NCBI GenBank assembly: GCA_903844785.1
Contig: CAIMVB010000131.1
Span: forward strand, 1-7,865
Origin: an uncultured Rhodospirillales bacterium
GTDB taxonomy: Bacteria > Pseudomonadota > Alphaproteobacteria > Acetobacterales > Acetobacteraceae
DNA length: 7,865 bases
Direction: 5' to 3'
Part shown: positions 1 to 6,338 of the stretch, in pieces
How the letters are laid out: each line of letters begins with the position of its first letter
How positions within the stretch are numbered: position 1 is the first letter of the stretch
Translations under genes and position numbers: made by a program
The notes under the pieces: model-generated
What the model saw: the letters and a program-made list of their open reading frames with translations, nothing else
Databases searched by the model: none
Told to the model about the DNA's origin: nothing

Positions 1-1298
1 GCGCGCACCAGACGGAACACTTCCTCCAGCGCCAGATGGAAGGCTTGGTCTTCCACATGCTTGCCAACCAAGCCGGGCATGGCAGTAAGCGATTCTAGCA
101 GGGCCACATCATCGCCCACCGCCGGCGCAGTTTCCGGCAGCTTGCCCTCACAATTGCGCTGAATGAGTGACAGCGTGCGATTGGCAAGATTGCCCAAAGC
201 ATCCGCCAATTCGCCATTCAGCCGATTGGCCAGCGCTTTCCGCGCAAAATCGCCATCCGCGCCGAAGGGCACTTCGCGGAGCAGGAAATAGCGCAAAGGG
301 TCCAGTCCGAATTCTTCCACCAGCGCCACCGGATCAATGGCATTGCCGAGGGACTTGGACATTTTCTGCCCCTCGATCGTCCACCAGCCATGGGCAAAAA
401 CGCGCTTCGCGGGCGTAATCCCCGCCGCCATCAAAAAGGCCGGCCAATAAATCGCGTGGAAGCGCACAATATCCTTGCCGACGAAATGGGCACTCGCCGG
501 CCAGAATTTCCAGCGCGCTGCCTTTTCATCGGGGTAACCGGCAGCGGTAATGTAATTGGTCAGCGCATCCAGCCAGACATACATCACATGGGCTTCATCG
601 CCCGGCACCTTCACGCCCCAGGTGAAGCTGGTGCGTGAGATCGAAAGATCGAGCTTTTCCGGCTTATCCGCGAAATCCTTGAGGCCCTGCTGCACAAAGG
701 CGCGCACTTCATTGCGCCGCGCTTCGGGCTGCACATCAATCCGTTCCGGGTGGCCTTCCGGCAAATCATAGCGCCGCAGCAATTCCGGCAGCCATTTGGA
801 CAGGCGGAAGAAATAGGAAGGCTCCCGCACCCATTCCACCGGCGCGCCGGATGGGGCGTATTTCACGCCATCGCGTTCGGTCAGCTCATCCGGGCCGTAA
901 AAGGCCTCATCACGCACCGCATACCAGCCCTCATAATGGCCAAGGTAGATTTCATCGCGCTTCGCCAATTCTTGCCACAGCGCGGAACAAGCGGCCTTAT
1001 GGCGCGCTTCCGTGGTGCGGATGAAATCATCATTGGAAAGGCCAAGCGTGCCGGTCAGGTCGCGGAAATGCTGGCTGACGCGATCAGTGAAGATTTGCGG
1101 GTTCATCCCCGCATCACGCGCGGCCTTTTCCACCTTCTGGCCATGCTCATCCGTGCCGGTCAGGAAAAACACCTCATGGCCCTGCAAGCGCCACCAGCGC
1201 GCCAGCACATCCGCCGCCACCGAGGTATAGGCATGGCCGACATGCGGCTTGTCATTGACGTAATAGATGGGCGTTGTGACGTAGCGCGTTTCTGTCAT
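1..1298 (-). CDS. metG: Methionyl-tRNA synthetase (partial, 3' end outside window)
   Basis: Class I aminoacyl-tRNA synthetase that charges tRNA-Met with methionine in the cytoplasm. My reverse-strand translation from the ATG at 1298 stays open for 432 codons to the window edge; the family is usually a little over 500 residues, so the anticodon-binding end is missing. The protein begins MTETRYVTTPIYYVND. The HIGH-type signature reads PHVGH near residue 20, followed by LTGTDEHGQK near 47-56, and the KMSKS loop reads GQKMSKS near residue 310. The insertion that carries four zinc-binding cysteines in E. coli MetG reads GWYAVRDEAFYGPDEL and has none, so this is the zinc-free form common in alphaproteobacteria. 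The start is supported by homology; only a weak AAGG lies about 10 nt upstream. It is the last gene of the minus-strand cluster seen here, 127 bp after holB, and may use its own promoter. In relatives tatD often follows, but that would lie outside the window. Confidence 0.96.
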   Translation of the reverse strand, partial: MTETRYVTTPIYYVNDKPHVGHAYTSVAADVLARWWRLQGHEVFFLTGTDEHGQKVEKAARDAGMNPQIFTDRVSQHFRDLTGTLGLSNDDFIRTTEARHKAACSALWQELAKRDEIYLGHYEGWYAVRDEAFYGPDELTERDGVKYAPSGAPVEWVREPSYFFRLSKWLPELLRRYDLPEGHPERIDVQPEARRNEVRAFVQQGLKDFADKPEKLDLSISRTSFTWGVKVPGDEAHVMYVWLDALTNYITAAGYPDEKAARWKFWPASAHFVGKDIVRFHAIYWPAFLMAAGITPAKRVFAHGWWTIEGQKMSKSLGNAIDPVALVEEFGLDPLRYFLLREVPFGADGDFARKALANRLNGELADALGNLANRTLSLIQRNCEGKLPETAPAVGDDVALLESLTAMPGLVGKHVEDQAFHLALEEVFRLVR

Positions 1299-1330
1299 GT
1301 CTCTGGCCTTGATGCGGCTTAGTGCGCTGC

Positions 1331-1348
1331 CCGTTCACATCCGTTCAC
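1331..1348. repeat. Short direct repeat upstream of metG
   Basis: The 8-mer CCGTTCAC occurs at 1331-1338 and again at 1341-1348, a spacing of 10 bp, or about one helical turn. It lies 33-50 bp upstream of the metG start codon. Such phasing could mark a protein-binding site, but a chance duplication is equally plausible. No convincing -35/-10 pair was found around it. Confidence 0.3.
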
Positions 1349-1376
1349 GGGGAACACACTCATTTTTAGTTTGGTC

Positions 1377-1420
1377 GCATTTTCCGAGCCGCCAAGTGGT
1401 TCCACTTGACTTGAAAATGC
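1377..1420. repeat. Nested inverted repeat between holB and metG (candidate interspersed palindromic repeat)
   Basis: The outer arms are perfect 8-bp inverted repeats, GCATTTTC at 1377-1384 and GAAAATGC at 1413-1420. Inside them is a near-perfect palindrome, CAAGTGG-TT-CCACTTG at 1393-1408. It begins 5 bp past the holB stop codon and is about 80 bp upstream of metG. The combination of a GCATTTTC end, an AAGTGGAACC-like centre and a GAAAATGCG end, with an adjoining A/C-rich stretch to about 1361, resembles a short repeat that I recall being scattered between genes of Rhizobiales and relatives. That resemblance is from memory. The transcript could form a hairpin that attenuates or protects the holB mRNA, but there is no clear U-run for a classical terminator. 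Confidence 0.6.
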
Positions 1421-1425
1421 TCGCT

Positions 1426-2439
1426 TCACGCTGAAAGCCAGGAAAGCCCGGTCAGTACCGCCTGTTTGCGGTCCATATTCAGTCTTTCGGTCTCATCCAC
1501 GAGGCGACCGAGCCTATCCCATAGCGCGGGCCAAGCGGCAAGCGGATGGGCGGCGATCCAGGCGGGGGCGGCCTCTCCACGCGCAGCCTGGCGTAGCGCG
1601 CCCGCAATCCGCCCGCGCAGCAGCGCCATGAAGGTGACAAAAGCGCCGCCACCACGATCCGCAAGGCAGCGATCCGCCACCGCATGAAACCGCGCAGGAT
1701 CGGGGCGATTGAGGTTGGCGAGGCAGTCTTCCACCAAAGCCTGCAATTCCAGCCCATCGCCTTCGGCAAGCTGCATGGCGCGCCCCGGCGATCCTTCGGC
1801 CATTTCCGCGAGCTTGGCGCGATCCGGCGCTGGCAGATCAGGCAAAAGCCGCATGAGCAAGGCTTTCATATCCGCCTCCCCCAGCGGGAAAAGATCAAGC
1901 CTGCGGCAGCGGCTGCGAATGGTGGGCAAAAGCCGCGCAGGGGCTGAGGAGACCAGCAATAAAATCGCCCGCGCCGGCGGTTCTTCCAGCACTTTCAGAA
2001 TGGCGTTTTGTGCCTGGAGGTTCATGGTCTCCACGCCATCCACCACCACCACGCGCCAACCGCCTTCGGCCGCAGTTTTGTTCATGAAGCCGGGGATGAG
2101 CCGCGCCGCATCCACATTAATGTCATTGCGCTTACGGTCGCCGCGCAGCGTATCGGCATCAATCGTTAGCAAATCTGCATGGCTTTCGGCGGCAACACGG
2201 CGAAAGACGGGATGCGATGGTTCCAGATAAAGTGGCGGCTTGCCCTTGGGCGCTTCGGGCATGCCGGCCAGCAACCAGCGGGCAAAGCGCCAAGCGAGCG
2301 TTTCCTTGCCGATGCCCGCAGGCCCCGCCATTAGCCAGGCATGATGCAGCCGCCCGGAAAGGGCTGATTCCACCAGCGCGTCAGCGGCGGCTTCATGGCC
2401 GAAAAGTTCCGGATTGGCGCGCGGTTCAGGCAGGCTCAC
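1426..2439 (-). CDS. holB: DNA polymerase III delta' subunit
   Basis: Clamp-loader subunit (AAA+ fold) that helps open and load the beta sliding clamp during replication; 337 residues, a normal length. The N-terminus, with PEPRANPELFGHEAA, is typical of the alphaproteobacterial protein. A P-loop GPAGIGKET lies at about residues 39-47, with Glu directly after the Lys instead of Ser/Thr. A Walker B-like strand VVVVDGVETMN is at 130-140, LKVLEEPP at about 148-155, and the sensor-1 SRC motif is in TIRSRCRRL at 173-181. The cysteine cluster of the zinc module found in E. coli delta' is absent. The start is GTG at 2439-2437, overlapping the tmk stop as GTGA, so translational coupling is likely; only a weak AAAGG lies upstream. 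DnaX is the main alternative family, but the missing zinc module, short C-terminus and position after tmk favour HolB. Confidence 0.94.
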   Translation of the reverse strand: MSLPEPRANPELFGHEAAADALVESALSGRLHHAWLMAGPAGIGKETLAWRFARWLLAGMPEAPKGKPPLYLEPSHPVFRRVAAESHADLLTIDADTLRGDRKRNDINVDAARLIPGFMNKTAAEGGWRVVVVDGVETMNLQAQNAILKVLEEPPARAILLLVSSAPARLLPTIRSRCRRLDLFPLGEADMKALLMRLLPDLPAPDRAKLAEMAEGSPGRAMQLAEGDGLELQALVEDCLANLNRPDPARFHAVADRCLADRGGGAFVTFMALLRGRIAGALRQAARGEAAPAWIAAHPLAAWPALWDRLGRLVDETERLNMDRKQAVLTGLSWLSA

Positions 2440-3062
2440 AGCGGCGCGCCCAGCCTTTGGCGCAGGGTCTCAACAATGGCCGTATAAACGCTTTCCGCAT
2501 CCCGCGCCGCATCCAACACCACACAACGCGCGGCATCGCGGCGCGCGATATCCTGAAAGCCCGCGCGAATGCGCGCATGGAAATCCGCGCCGAGTTTTTC
2601 ATAGCGATCCGCGGCACTCCGCCCCGCCGCCCGCGCCAGCCCTGCTTCCACCGGTAGATCAAGGATCAGCGTCAAATCGGGCTTAAGCCCTTCCAAAGTC
2701 AGATCACAAAGCCGCGCCCAGGTCTCGTAGGCCAAGCCCTGACCCGCGCCTTGATAAGCCAAAGTCGAATCCGCAAAGCGATCGCAAATCACCCAGGCGC
2801 CCGCTTCCAGCATGGGGCGGATGGACCGCACCACATGTTCCCGCCGCGCGGCGAAATGCAGCATGGCTTCGGTAAGGCTGTCCCAGGAACCGGGGGCAAG
2901 CAGCAATTCCCGAATACGCTCTGCCCCCGGCGCACCGCCGGGTTCGCGCGTACGCAGCACCGGCAGGCCAGCCGCCGCAAGCTTTGCCGCGATGCGCCGC
3001 GCCTGGGTGGATTTCCCCGCCCCTTCGCCACCTTCAAGCGTAATGAAATAGCCGCGCGCCAT
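2436..3062 (-). CDS. tmk: Thymidylate kinase (dTMP kinase)
   Basis: Phosphorylates dTMP to dTDP with ATP, an essential step of dTTP synthesis; cytoplasmic; 208 residues, a typical length. The P-loop EGGEGAGKST is at residues 10-19, the dTMP-binding segment TREPGG at 38-43, the DRF motif with DRFADSTLAYQG at 94-105, and the LID region GRSAADRYEKL at 147-157. The P-loop lacks the extra basic residue of type I enzymes and the LID carries arginines, so this looks like the E. coli-like type II. The ATG at 3062 lies 7 bp after the dacC stop codon, with no strong Shine-Dalgarno sequence, and the TGA stop overlaps the holB GTG start by 4 bp. This tmk-holB pairing is widespread in bacteria and supports both assignments. 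Confidence 0.97.
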   Translation of the reverse strand: MARGYFITLEGGEGAGKSTQARRIAAKLAAAGLPVLRTREPGGAPGAERIRELLLAPGSWDSLTEAMLHFAARREHVVRSIRPMLEAGAWVICDRFADSTLAYQGAGQGLAYETWARLCDLTLEGLKPDLTLILDLPVEAGLARAAGRSAADRYEKLGADFHARIRAGFQDIARRDAARCVVLDAARDAESVYTAIVETLRQRLGAPL

Positions 3063-3069
3063 CAGGGTT

Positions 3070-4290
3070 TCAGGCGCCAGAGACCCAGCGCCCGATCACC
3101 GCCGGAATGCGCGGCAGCAGCCCAAGCTTTTCCACATCCGCCCCGGCAACCAAAGGCACGGTCATCGTTGGTACCCCCTGCCCCGCCACTTGCAATTCAC
3201 CAATGGTCTGGCCACGCATAACGGGCGCGGAAAGCGGCGCTTGATAGCGCACACGCACTTCAAGCCTATCGCGCCAGCGGCGCGGTAGGGTCAGCACAAT
3301 ATCGCGCCCGCCAACCATGGGGACGGTGCGGCGTTCACCCAGATAAACCGGCACGTCTTGCACCGTATCCTGGGCGCGGAAAATGGTCACAGCTTCAAAT
3401 TCGCGAAAGGCCCATTCCATCAGGCGTTCGCTTTCCTCGGCCCGCGCACGCATGCTGGGCAGGCCATTGATCACCAGAATCACGCGGCGGCCATCACGCA
3501 TAGCGCTGCCTGTCAGGCCGTAGCCAGCTTCTTCGGTATGGCCAGTCTTCAAGCCATCCGCGCCGGGCACGCGCGCCAGCAACGGGTTGCGATTGTCCTG
3601 GCTGATATTGCTGAAGCGGAAGCTGCGTTCATTGTAGTAGCGGTAATAATCAGGGAAATCCGTAATCAGCCGCCGCGCCAGAATGGCAAGATCCCGCGCG
3701 GTCATCCGGTGTTCAGGATCGGGCCAGCCGGTGCTGTTGCGGAAATTGCTATTCGCCATGCCCATGCGGCGACCATATTCATTCAGCAATTCCGCAAATT
3801 GCTGTTCACTGCCGGAAATGGCCTCAGCCAGTACAATGCAGGCGTCATTGCCCGATTGCACAATCACGCCGCGGATCAGATCCTCAACGCGTACCTGCTG
3901 GCCAATATCCACAAACATCTTGGAACCGCCCATACGCCAGGCGCGTTCGCTGACAGGCAGCATCTGGTCCAATTGCAAGCGGCCCTGCTTCAGCCGGTCA
4001 AACACCGCATACATGGTCATGAGCTTGGACATGCTTGAAGGCGGCATCCGCTCATCGGCGTTTTTCTCAAGCAACGCAGCGCCGGTTTCAAAATCCACAA
4101 TCAGCGCCTGACGCGCCAGCACATCCACATTGCCAACGGGGGTTGCCACCGGCGCCCCTTCCGGGCGGGGTGCCGGGCGGCGCTGGGCCGGCGGCGGCGC
4201 TGGGCGCTGCTGGGCGAAAGCCTCGGTCGCGGCAAGGCCCAGGTTAATGGCGCCGAAAGCCCCCGCAATCAGATGACGACGCGATGCCAT
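3070..4290 (-). CDS. dacC: D-alanyl-D-alanine carboxypeptidase, PBP5/DacC family (peptidase S11)
   Basis: Periplasmic penicillin-binding protein that removes the terminal D-Ala from peptidoglycan stem pentapeptides, limiting cross-linking. From the ATG at 4290 it has 406 residues. The three active-site motifs are present: SxxK as SMSK at 86-89, SxN as SGN at 146-148, and KTG at 248-250 within GLKTGHTEEAGYG. Residues 1-26 form a signal peptide ending AFA, followed by a Pro/Gln/Arg-rich linker to about 50. After about residue 290 comes a beta-rich PBP5-type C-terminal domain ending in a possible amphipathic helix (LGLLPRIPAVIGRWVSGA) that could hold it at the inner membrane. The reading frame stays open to a TTG at 4317, but AGGAG at 4296-4300, 5 nt before the ATG, and the signal peptide that begins there decide the start. 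The N-terminus SRRHLIAG resembles a Tat motif. The paralogue name within the family (dacA/C/D/F) is not certain. Confidence 0.93.
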   Translation of the reverse strand: MASRRHLIAGAFGAINLGLAATEAFAQQRPAPPPAQRRPAPRPEGAPVATPVGNVDVLARQALIVDFETGAALLEKNADERMPPSSMSKLMTMYAVFDRLKQGRLQLDQMLPVSERAWRMGGSKMFVDIGQQVRVEDLIRGVIVQSGNDACIVLAEAISGSEQQFAELLNEYGRRMGMANSNFRNSTGWPDPEHRMTARDLAILARRLITDFPDYYRYYNERSFRFSNISQDNRNPLLARVPGADGLKTGHTEEAGYGLTGSAMRDGRRVILVINGLPSMRARAEESERLMEWAFREFEAVTIFRAQDTVQDVPVYLGERRTVPMVGGRDIVLTLPRRWRDRLEVRVRYQAPLSAPVMRGQTIGELQVAGQGVPTMTVPLVAGADVEKLGLLPRIPAVIGRWVSGA

Positions 4291-4295
4291 GCCCG

Positions 4296-4300
4296 CTCCT
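4296..4300 (-). promoter_or_regulatory. Ribosome binding site of dacC
   Basis: On the minus strand AGGAG lies 5 nt before the ATG at 4290. It is the clearest Shine-Dalgarno sequence in the minus-strand cluster. It rules against the more upstream TTG at 4317 that is in the same frame. Confidence 0.75.
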
Positions 4301-4326
4301 TCAATCGCCAAGCCCAAGCGGCGAAT

Positions 4327-5208
4327 TCAATCAATGATGATCTTCGCCCCAGATACGCCAGCCGCCAGAGTCCGCTCAAGCGCCAAATCCGCCGCTGCCG
4401 CATCGGCAAAGGGGCCAAGCGTGACACGGAACAGCGCATTGCGCCCCCTGCCCTGCTGGCTGATACGCGCACCGGGCAGCCGCGCGGCCAGGGCTTGCGC
4501 GGCATCGGCACGGAAGAATTGCCCGACTTCCACCACCAATAACCCTGGCTGGGCCGGGCCCTGGGTGACAGTTTCGGGTAGCGCTTCAATCACCGGTCGG
4601 GCCTGCGCTTGGGCTTCAAGGCCTGGGCTGGCGCTGGGCAGGGGCTGGGTTGCACGGCGTGGCGCTTCCCGCGCGCCGGGCAAGGGCGCCAAATCCTCCC
4701 GCGCGACAGCGGCGCGCGGGGCGGCGGCGATGGCAATGGGCGCCGGTTCAGCACCAGGCAGACCGGCCATTGCGGCGCGGCTGCGTTCCGCATCTACGCT
4801 CAAGGTAATTTGTGTGGCCCGGCCCGGCGCCATGCCCAGCAGCGTGGCCGCGCGCTGCGAAACACCCAGGATGCGCCCGCGCTTTTCCGGGCCGCGATCA
4901 TTCACCCGCAGCAGGATGGAGTTTCCATTTTCCAGATTTGTCACGCGGATGACCGCCGGTAACTGGACGCTGCGATGCGCCGCCGTCAGGCTTTGGGCGT
5001 TCAGCACCTCACCATTCGCGGTCTGGCCACCCAAAACCGAGGCGGGCAGCACTTCCGCCAGCCCCGTTTCCACCAGCGCGAAATCTTCCTTGGGGTAGGA
5101 CCAAACGCCGCCTAGGCGATAGGGTTCCCCCACCACATAACGCGGCTGTGGCTGGACGCAGCCCGCCAGCGCCAGCAGCGCGGCGACCAGAAAAACACCC
5201 CGCGTCAC
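4327..5208 (-). CDS. rlpA: RlpA-like septal lipoprotein with SPOR domain
   Basis: Probable outer-membrane lipoprotein of 293 residues. RlpA proteins with this fold can be lytic transglycosylases acting on glycan strands stripped of stem peptides at the division septum. The signal peptide MTRGVFLVAALLALAGC has lipobox LAGC with Cys17. A double-psi beta-barrel domain covers about residues 45-130, with TANGE (Glu67), TAAHR (His78) and VNDRGP (Asp104). Their spacing of 11 and 26 residues matches the active-site Glu/His/Asp I recall for Pseudomonas RlpA. The usual ASWYG segment is replaced by AEVLP (51-55). A Pro/Ala-rich linker (about 130-222) leads to a C-terminal SPOR domain (about 223-293) that would bind denuded septal peptidoglycan. 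The start is a GTG overlapping the mltB stop as GTGA, with no Shine-Dalgarno sequence, which suggests translational coupling; dacC follows after 36 bp. Confidence 0.92.
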   Translation of the reverse strand: MTRGVFLVAALLALAGCVQPQPRYVVGEPYRLGGVWSYPKEDFALVETGLAEVLPASVLGGQTANGEVLNAQSLTAAHRSVQLPAVIRVTNLENGNSILLRVNDRGPEKRGRILGVSQRAATLLGMAPGRATQITLSVDAERSRAAMAGLPGAEPAPIAIAAAPRAAVAREDLAPLPGAREAPRRATQPLPSASPGLEAQAQARPVIEALPETVTQGPAQPGLLVVEVGQFFRADAAQALAARLPGARISQQGRGRNALFRVTLGPFADAAAADLALERTLAAGVSGAKIIID

Positions 5209-6230
5209 GCGACGCGATCGGACAAAAGCCCGACAGAAAGCCCGTAATTCACCGGCGTATTATAGCGCCGGATCACGCGCAGATTGTGATGGCCCAAAAA
5301 GATCTGCCCACCAGTGCCGCGCGACGGCAGCACAATCTGCGTTTCGATATCCAATTGCGGCAAAGGCGACCCATCCGGCTTGCGAAAGCCCATGCGCGCG
5401 AAGTCCCGCAAGGGCCTTTTGCTTTCCGTATCCGCGCTACCGGCGTTAAACCCTGCAGGAGGACGCACTTCCCGCCCCCAGGCTTCCCCACGGCGCCAGC
5501 CATTGCGTTGGAAGTAATGCGCGATGGAAGCCAAAGCATCAGCCCGGCTATCCCAGATATCGCGCTTGCCATCGCCATCGAAATCCACCGCCAGTCGTTC
5601 AAAATTGCTCGGCATGAATTGCGGCTGGCCCATCGCCCCGGCCCAGGAGCCCTTCATGCGATCCGGGCTGGTATGGCGGTCGTTCAAAATGCGCAAAGCC
5701 GACATTAGTTCATTGCGGAAATAGGCCGCGCGGCGCCCTTCCCAGGCCAGGGTGGCGAGCGCTTCAACCACACCAAAACCGCCAGTATTCCCGCCGTAAT
5801 TGGTCTCCACGCCCCAAATCGCGACAATCACGGAAGGTGCGACATGATAGCGCGCTTCAATCCGGCGCAGCAGATCGGCGTTTTCCGCCATCAAGCGCCG
5901 CCCATTCTGAATGCGCGTTGACGTCAGCATGATGCGGTCGCGGTAATCTTCCCATTGCATGCCGCCTTCCGCCTGACGCCGGTCCAATTCAATCACGCGT
6001 TGATTGGCGCGGATGCCCGAAAGCGATTGGTTCAGCGTGGCCTCCGAAATCCCGGCGCGGCGGGCATCGGCGCGCACCCCATCCAGGAAGCGGTCAAAGC
6101 TTTGGCCGGAAACCGGCTGGTAGGCCAGCGCGCCATTAGGCGCGGGGGTTTGATGGGCGGAATTCGCCTCTGGGCTGCAGGCCGCGACCAGGGCCGCGAC
6201 TCCACCAAGTAAGAGCCTTCTTTCGATCAT
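5205..6230 (-). CDS. mltB: Lytic murein transglycosylase, MltB family lipoprotein
   Basis: Cleaves the MurNAc-GlcNAc bond of peptidoglycan, forming 1,6-anhydro-MurNAc; probably anchored in the outer membrane. From the ATG at 6230 it has 341 residues. The signal peptide MIERRLLLGGVAALVAAC has lipobox VAAC with Cys18. The SLT_2 catalytic domain fills the rest. Its catalytic Glu is probably Glu142 in IVAIWGVETNYGG, followed by GSWAGAMGQPQFMPSNF (about 190-206) and an EF-hand-like VDFDGDGKRDIWDS. There is no C-terminal peptidoglycan-binding domain after about residue 340, so this is the single-domain form. The start is less certain than the protein: an in-frame ATG at 6248 would add MAPHGA, and neither has a good Shine-Dalgarno sequence. 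I prefer 6230 because it puts a normal signal peptide at the N-terminus. It is the first gene of the minus-strand cluster and divergent from the PrpD-family gene. Confidence 0.93.
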   Translation of the reverse strand: MIERRLLLGGVAALVAACSPEANSAHQTPAPNGALAYQPVSGQSFDRFLDGVRADARRAGISEATLNQSLSGIRANQRVIELDRRQAEGGMQWEDYRDRIMLTSTRIQNGRRLMAENADLLRRIEARYHVAPSVIVAIWGVETNYGGNTGGFGVVEALATLAWEGRRAAYFRNELMSALRILNDRHTSPDRMKGSWAGAMGQPQFMPSNFERLAVDFDGDGKRDIWDSRADALASIAHYFQRNGWRRGEAWGREVRPPAGFNAGSADTESKRPLRDFARMGFRKPDGSPLPQLDIETQIVLPSRGTGGQIFLGHHNLRVIRRYNTPVNYGLSVGLLSDRVA

Positions 6231-6285
6231 GGCCCCATGAGGTGCCATGCGGCGCGGGGCAAGGCAAACCCTTTCCAAGCCGGTA

Positions 6286-6313
6286 TTGGCCGGGGCGGAA
6301 CTGGTGCTAGAGT
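6286..6313 (+). promoter_or_regulatory. Candidate sigma-70 promoter of the PrpD-family gene
   Basis: TTGGCC at 6286-6291 (-35) and TAGAGT at 6308-6313 (-10) are separated by 16 bp. The -10 lies within TGCTAGAGT, a shape I recall as common for housekeeping promoters in this group. A transcript would start near 6320 and give a leader of about 20 nt before the Shine-Dalgarno sequence and ATG. The match is partial and has no experimental support. No equally good promoter was found on the minus strand for mltB within the 108-bp divergent gap. Confidence 0.45.
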
Positions 6314-6325
6314 GGTCCTTTACCC

Positions 6326-6331
6326 GAGGAG
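6326..6331 (+). promoter_or_regulatory. Ribosome binding site of the PrpD-family gene
   Basis: GAGGAG sits 7 nt before the ATG at 6339. It fixes the start, since the frame is open upstream to another ATG at 6237 that has no such signal and would put the N-terminus within the divergent control region. Confidence 0.8.
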
Positions 6332-6338
6332 AAACGCC

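Noticed and set aside
750..1322. Plus-strand open frame of 190 codons
   Set aside because: It is antisense to metG, whose translation shows all synthetase motifs. The plus-strand peptide is low-complexity and resembles no family.
3358..4038. Plus-strand open frame of 226 codons
   Set aside because: It is antisense to the conserved SxN and KTG region of dacC, with no Shine-Dalgarno sequence or recognisable domain.
4291..4317. TTG at 4317 as the dacC start
   Set aside because: The Shine-Dalgarno sequence at 4296-4300 lies inside this extension and points to the ATG at 4290, where a signal peptide begins.
4289..5098. Plus-strand open frame of 269 codons rich in Ala, Arg and Ser
   Set aside because: It is antisense to rlpA, and the composition is typical of shadow frames in GC-rich DNA.
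5148..5708. Plus-strand open frame of 186 codons
   Set aside because: It is antisense to the mltB 3' half and the rlpA 5' end, with no family resemblance.
6237..6338. ATG at 6237 as the start of the PrpD-family gene
   Set aside because: The GAGGAG at 6326-6331 and family homology beginning at MVAITRE favour 6339; the extension would cover the likely promoter.
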